Below are positions 60,601 to 64,000 of a stretch of DNA of 64,000 nt, one piece after another. The notes under the pieces are model-generated. The model saw only the letters and a program-made list of their open reading frames with translations. It was not told the DNA's origin and did no database searches. Location of the stretch: the IMG/VR virus record IMGVR_UViG_3300042731_011319, positions 45,723 through 109,722 of that record, one strand, 5' to 3'. Source of the stretch: a virus. Made by a program: the position numbers and the translations under genes. The stretch's first letter is position 1. Each line of letters begins with the position of its first letter.

Positions 60601-63600
60601 TCCATCGGTTGGCTGAGTATAATTAATATTGGCATGTGTTGGCAGGTCGTAAACCGCTACATAATTCGCGGTTGCGGTAACATCGCTTGACGGCATCGTA
60701 AACTGCACATCATTTGTATTGGCATTCGTGCCGTCCACAAATGTAACGCCAGTATCAAACGACCAAGATGAAAACTCGTATCCCGATAGTGCAGTGGCTC
60801 CAAGTGTTACGGTTGAGCCTGGAGCATAAGTACCACCTCCAGCCTCTGTACCGTCTCCATCTACGGTTACTGTATAAGTAACTAGTTCATAATTCGCGGT
60901 TGCGGTAACAGCTCGTGCTGGCATTCTAAACTGAACAAGACTCATAGTAGCATCTACTCCATCTTCAAATGCGACAGGAGTACTAAATGTCCAAGATGAA
61001 AACTCTTGCCCTACCACTGGTTCAGTAATTCCAATTGTTACGGTTGAGCCTTCTGCATAATCACCAGCACCAAATAATATACCGCCCCCACTCAAAGATA
61101 GGGTATAAGTGATTAAAGATTGACTGGGGTCTTCAGGATATGCATCAAACTCATCATCTACTCCATCTCCATCTGAGTCAGCTCCAGATGCACGATTTGG
61201 ATCTATTGGGTAAATATCCTCTAAGTCAGAAACCCCATCTCCGTCATCATCCGCATCGTAAATATCTGGAATTCCATCACTATCTGTATCTGCAATAGGT
61301 GATAATTTTGTACCCGATGGTATCGATTCGGAAACAACCGTATTTGATGGGGCATAGTAACTTTTTCCTCCGATTGTTACTAATACCCAATCCTGATAAG
61401 GAACAAGTGATAATGGATATATATATCCAGTTTCTTCCCCTAATGATCCCCATGCATAATAAGTCTCAACTGGATTTGCAGGATCATCGATTGGCGATGT
61501 CGGGAAATCTTCAGATGGAGATGTTCCCTCGCCATTGCCCGTGGATGGCCCTAGAGCAACTGCAGTAACAGTTATTTTCCCATTCATTGATGCATGATTT
61601 GAGCATACATATGTATACTCTCCTGGAGTAGTTGGGTTAAAGGTGTAGTTCCCTTCAGCGTCAACACTACCAACCACATTGCCCCCTGAGTCTTTTATCT
61701 GTATTGGATGACTTGAGTGAACTAAATTATCAAACACGAATGTATCTCCTACCGCAAGTGTTAGGGTTGGATTTCCAACAGATCCATCATTTTCCCCGCC
61801 TGTGAAATAATAATTGGCACCATCTCCGCCCACTGAAAGGTCGGTGGTTGTCTCACCTTCCATGTAATAAGTTATACCATCTATGGTTTTCGAGATGGGA
61901 TTGCTTAGTCCAAATGCATTAAGGTAAACAGGGTAATAGTAACCTAGCCCTTCATTGCCGTATCCATATACTTGGTAAGCATCGTTGGTTATTGTTTCAG
62001 TTACCTCTCCAGTTGATGAAAGCGCACCTACTCCAGCACCCCCATCAGTTCCCCCGCCAAGGTAGGCCTGAGTAATTGCACCGGATATAATTGAGGATCC
62101 ATCCCCGGTATATGTAGCATCTACATGACTAGATGCGGAGGATGCGTTAATTAAGTCTGCAATTTGTTTCTCGGTGTATGTTGAAAGGTCATTGGATAAT
62201 CTTACCGTTATAATCCCGGTTTCTGGATCAAATATCACCTGATCGGATTCTGCCCCGCCTTCTATTGTAACACTAATACCAGAATTTGCACCATTGGTCT
62301 TAGAGGTAATAGTAAGATTGCCAATTGTGAGAACATCAGGAGTTGAGGCCTGCGGTGCAATAGTTGTACCAAATGAAATACCTTGCCCCTCCTGGGTGCC
62401 ATCATAGTTGCCTAAATATCTATTCACGCCGGTTGGCATGTAGTAGAGCTTACCATTGAATACATGCTCTGTGTAGCCACCATCCCCCACTCCTTCAGCA
62501 ACTGTCTTATCAAAATACAAAGGATAATAGCCATCTACTGATGTAAGCCTAGTATCCGTATCAATCATGTAGTATGTAGCTCCATCAATAACCACAGGTA
62601 TTGAATCTACTGGACGGCCTTCTTTGTCTCTAGCTGGAGGGGAGTTATATAATGGGTAATAGTATCCCAGTCCTTGTGGTCCATTTCCGTATGCCCAGAA
62701 ACTATCATCTTTATTATCAAGGGCATTAATGATTCCATCTAAGTCATCATCTGAAAGAGGCATGTTAGGCATATCTGGTTTAACATCGGATACTATGGTG
62801 CTACCAGTGGTGTAATAAGTTTGTCCATTTATCTTAACTTTACGGTAGGATCCTGGAGTAAGTCCGTTAGGTGTAACATATAATGGAGATATGTACCCTT
62901 TTTTATTGTGATCAACTTCCTGGCCTGATCCGGCTGGGCTTTTTAGTCTTATCTTTCTACCAGCAGGGTGCCTCTTAGTAAGAGCTGATGAAAACTGTAT
63001 TGACCCAAAACCGCTAATTACGGCATCTTCCTTTTGCTCAATAGGAACAAAACTAGCTTCTGTAGTGCCAAAAGCAGCATACAATGTATTTCCGTAGTAA
63101 GTAGAAGATGGGCTAACCCAATAGCTTATATTTGGGTCACCCCACCAATCTATTGCCTGGGTTATATTTACATGCATAGTACCTCTTGCCCTTAATTCTG
63201 TGCCCTCAAGAACTATCCAAACATGACCCTCTAGCCCCGTGTCAAATTGATTGCTTGTGTAATATGTGCCATCTTCCCTGATTCTTTGAATAAGCCAGCC
63301 ATTCAAGGTGGAAGAAATCACCTCAAATCGTTCACTTGGCCCAGGAGAATAACTTCCTCCACGTGGATTTGTCAGTCCCCCTCTCGCATTGACTATTGAG
63401 CCCACAACTATTTCGCCAGTTCCCCATGTATCTGTTCCATCAATTCTTATCTCTGGCAACCTAAGGAACGGTGCGCTTGAGTATTCAGCGATAAATTTTG
63501 TATAAATGTGACCTTCAGCAAATGTATAGAGAACATAATGAGAAGAACCTCCTACGTTTACTGTTGTTTCTGGATTAGTTATTGAGGAATCGGATGATAG

Positions 63601-64000
63601 GCTAAGTGTATCTCCAACCAGGAAATAACTAGAATCATCAATTTGAATTTCTGTATCACCTATTTCAGCATCTTCTGTCATTGTTGCAAATGAATCAGAT
63701 GTATTTCCATGAACATAATAGGAGTCGCCCGATCCTGGGGCTACTAGCACATCATCTATACCATCTTCGTCAGAGTCTACGCCACTAACACTAGCATCAG
63801 TATCATCAGAATCTATAGGTGCGTAAACACCATCTCCGTCAGTATCTACACCATCAGATGTAGCTCGAAATGGACTGTCAGGGTATTGGTCAATTAGATC
63901 ATCGAACCCATCACCGTCTGTATCAGTGTCAGTGTCAAATTCATCGTCTATTCCATCACCGTCTGTATCAGTCCCAGATGAGCGAAGCGGGTCATTGGGA
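57625..64000 (-). CDS. Giant multidomain surface protein (5' end outside window)
   Basis: At least 2120 residues; the frame is open to the right edge, so the true start is not here. Order in the protein: TSP3 calcium repeats (63750-64000, DSDGDG-type), beta-rich repeats with GLGYYYPLY-type motif, an amicyanin-like cupredoxin domain (about 61567-61815; C-x2-H-x2-M in VCSNHASMNG with an upstream His in HSSHPIQ), more TSP3 (about 61130-61300), InlB-like B repeats (about 60660-61110), RCC1 propeller (about 59250-60400), further InlB-like repeats (58560-59100), an unassigned domain (about 57900-58540), and a last InlB-like repeat. Likely a long host-binding or tail-associated fibre. It overlaps the RCC1/FGE gene by 4 bases. 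Confidence 0.85.
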   Translation of the reverse strand, partial: PNDPLRSSGTDTDGDGIDDEFDTDTDTDGDGFDDLIDQYPDSPFRATSDGVDTDGDGVYAPIDSDDTDASVSGVDSDEDGIDDVLVAPGSGDSYYVHGNTSDSFATMTEDAEIGDTEIQIDDSSYFLVGDTLSLSSDSSITNPETTVNVGGSSHYVLYTFAEGHIYTKFIAEYSSAPFLRLPEIRIDGTDTWGTGEIVVGSIVNARGGLTNPRGGSYSPGPSERFEVISSTLNGWLIQRIREDGTYYTSNQFDTGLEGHVWIVLEGTELRARGTMHVNITQAIDWWGDPNISYWVSPSSTYYGNTLYAAFGTTEASFVPIEQKEDAVISGFGSIQFSSALTKRHPAGRKIRLKSPAGSGQEVDHNKKGYISPLYVTPNGLTPGSYRKVKINGQTYYTTGSTIVSDVKPDMPNMPLSDDDLDGIINALDNKDDSFWAYGNGPQGLGYYYPLYNSPPARDKEGRPVDSIPVVIDGATYYMIDTDTRLTSVDGYYPLYFDKTVAEGVGDGGYTEHVFNGKLYYMPTGVNRYLGNYDGTQEGQGISFGTTIAPQASTPDVLTIGNLTITSKTNGANSGISVTIEGGAESDQVIFDPETGIITVRLSNDLSTYTEKQIADLINASSASSHVDATYTGDGSSIISGAITQAYLGGGTDGGAGVGALSSTGEVTETITNDAYQVYGYGNEGLGYYYPVYLNAFGLSNPISKTIDGITYYMEGETTTDLSVGGDGANYYFTGGENDGSVGNPTLTLAVGDTFVFDNLVHSSHPIQIKDSGGNVVGSVDAEGNYTFNPTTPGEYTYVCSNHASMNGKITVTAVALGPSTGNGEGTSPSEDFPTSPIDDPANPVETYYAWGSLGEETGYIYPLSLVPYQDWVLVTIGGKSYYAPSNTVVSESIPSGTKLSPIADTDSDGIPDIYDADDDGDGVSDLEDIYPIDPNRASGADSDGDGVDDEFDAYPEDPSQSLITYTLSLSGGGILFGAGDYAEGSTVTIGITEPVVGQEFSSWTFSTPVAFEDGVDATMSLVQFRMPARAVTATANYELVTYTVTVDGDGTEAGGGTYAPGSTVTLGATALSGYEFSSWSFDTGVTFVDGTNANTNDVQFTMPSSDVTATANYVAVYDLPTHANINYTQPTDGNVEAGEVVKFTVTDIPSGQEIDTVTVTVNSVAVTVDPDPTAPNFKFTMPSGATSAPVLNVEFKANIYSMTSDITGGVLQGTKSISAGNNYTVYLRENGSAWAVGHNYYGQLGNGTTTNTNNPTQVKNLDATDFTDIIQVEAGYNHAVYLKSNGTVWAVGRNNSGQLGDGSKTQRNNPVQVKHADGAEFNKVVAVSAGEFHTVYLKSDGTVWAVGYGNYGGLGDGTTDSYDSPIQVKNQNGNDFTDVIEIAAGSNYTVYLKSDGTVWATGTNTYGQLGDGTQNARYNPVQVKHADGTVLSEIVGISAGSYHTLYLKNDGTVWAAGRNNFGQLGDGTTTDRNYPTQVKNINTTDFTDVIAVEAGNYHTLYSKSDTTVWAAGLNIKGQLGDGTTTDRNNPVQVTNVDNSIFNGVVGISAGGSHAAYLKSDSNAWASGSNDFDQLGNGTSGGSTNKNPIQSNISDLQLSGIILSNEGKILSFAILPQPDHSLVSISASGDTSSNPVAVTEDPVGNNVFNLTMPSENVTLLASYTQNTYTVTVSGDGEETGGNDYTPGSTVTLGATAPSGYEFSSWSFSPSVTFVDSTNANTNAVKFTMPSSDVTATANYTLITYAVTVSGDGEEIGGDSYAPGSTVTLGATAPSGYEFSSWSFSPSVTFVDSTNANTNAVKFTMPSSDVTVTANYVANGAPAMNYFVIPSSFTTSESFPGITLSDWEFTTTNLPDTRWGSEIQYRDVVTTIRVYVANANGEDGAWYTGSRTSTSMAYLSKYDDPAFGFIFTGGFSLGREGYEMVAESTQAYVGILGNDSQEHYGFLQDFKIYPIPNVADADQYTGQPGGLYIEGGGYYDNIPHKHHVFEYKWRFSEAPNSPILSYRSIIASESAQDIGVSYTGFDTEPEDGYVDGTAPKLPITVNSSFDYSITSDLSETGTYTSGSQITLTATPPTDYEFVQWTNVPGIGTSTSNPVTFTMPTAPGSVNISASYRNTTLFTVESE
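58573..58955 (-). repeat. Near-identical tandem InlB-type repeats
   Basis: Two copies of about 155 bases at 58573-58727 and 58801-58955, offset by 228 bases and differing at only a few positions, coding for the EFSSWSFSPSVTFVDSTNAN segment. A third, more diverged copy begins near 60673. Recent duplication or gene conversion. Confidence 0.8.
59250..60400 (-). repeat. RCC1 blade repeats in the giant gene
   Basis: About seven imperfect repeats of about 150-165 bases, each with 'AGxxHTxYLKSDGTVWAxGxNxxGQLGDGTxTDRNNPxQVK'-type residues (quoted in pieces elsewhere). The set is equal to one seven-bladed beta-propeller. Confidence 0.85.

Noticed and set aside
1-64000. tRNA genes, rRNA and CRISPR arrays
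   Set aside because: Almost no gaps are long enough and no cloverleaf or regularly spaced repeats were seen; the short gaps were scanned by eye only.

Overview
The window is part of a lytic tailed-phage genome, probably a large marine phage. The gene set is viral: DnaB-type helicase, TOPRIM primase, RecA/UvsX-like recombinase, a split DNA polymerase III alpha, ribonucleotide reductase, SSB, a phage sigma factor, tail-fibre-like proteins and many short overlapping genes. Most of it is very AT-rich (9 G/C in 60 bases at 16381-16440). The tail-fibre gene at 4681-6372 and the giant surface-protein genes at 55136-64000 are visibly richer in GC. Clear Shine-Dalgarno sequences are rare. RCC1 repeats, InlB-type repeats, thrombospondin type 3 (TSP3) repeats and an FGE-like domain occur together in the surface proteins. 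From memory this mix is common in marine Verrucomicrobiota (Opitutae-like) genomes, so such a host is my weak guess.

Layout. (1) 1-14572, minus strand: replication and recombination genes (split pol III alpha with a DEDDh exonuclease, PD-(D/E)XK nuclease, primase, helicase, endonuclease, RecA-like). Two 2-oxoglutarate oxygenases, a tail-fibre-like protein and small membrane proteins sit among them. (2) 14585-37937, minus: a cluster of about 28 genes dominated by glycosyltransferases of many unrelated families, six sulfotransferases, methyltransferase-like genes, a plant-type GDP-mannose 3,5-epimerase homologue and an unexpected GHKL ATPase. A 31-codon ORF with six consecutive prolines sits just upstream of its first gene. 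(3) 38158-44495, minus: J-domain protein, nrdB, a lipoprotein, NUDIX hydrolase, a membrane-anchored subtilisin-like protease and nrdA. (4) 44620-47509, minus: a UDP-sugar epimerase-like gene, fcl and gmd. (5) 47510-47679: a divergent control region with a strong sigma70-like promoter and two inverted repeats. (6) 47680-55100, plus: sigma factor, SSB, further glycosyltransferases and a candidate annealing protein. (7) 55136-64000, minus: an RCC1/FGE-like protein and a giant multidomain protein that enters from the right edge.

How the parts work together. gmd and fcl should make GDP-L-fucose. The GME homologue should make GDP-L-galactose or a related sugar. The GT11 and NodZ/O-FucT-like enzymes could use GDP-fucose, and the sulfotransferases could sulfate the product. 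The window therefore encodes much of a phage-directed route to a fucosylated, sulfated glycan, whose acceptor (virion or host surface) cannot be read from sequence. The nrdB product has the metal ligands of a class I R2 in the spacing of the chlamydial class Ic enzyme, but Ile where the radical Tyr or Phe would be.
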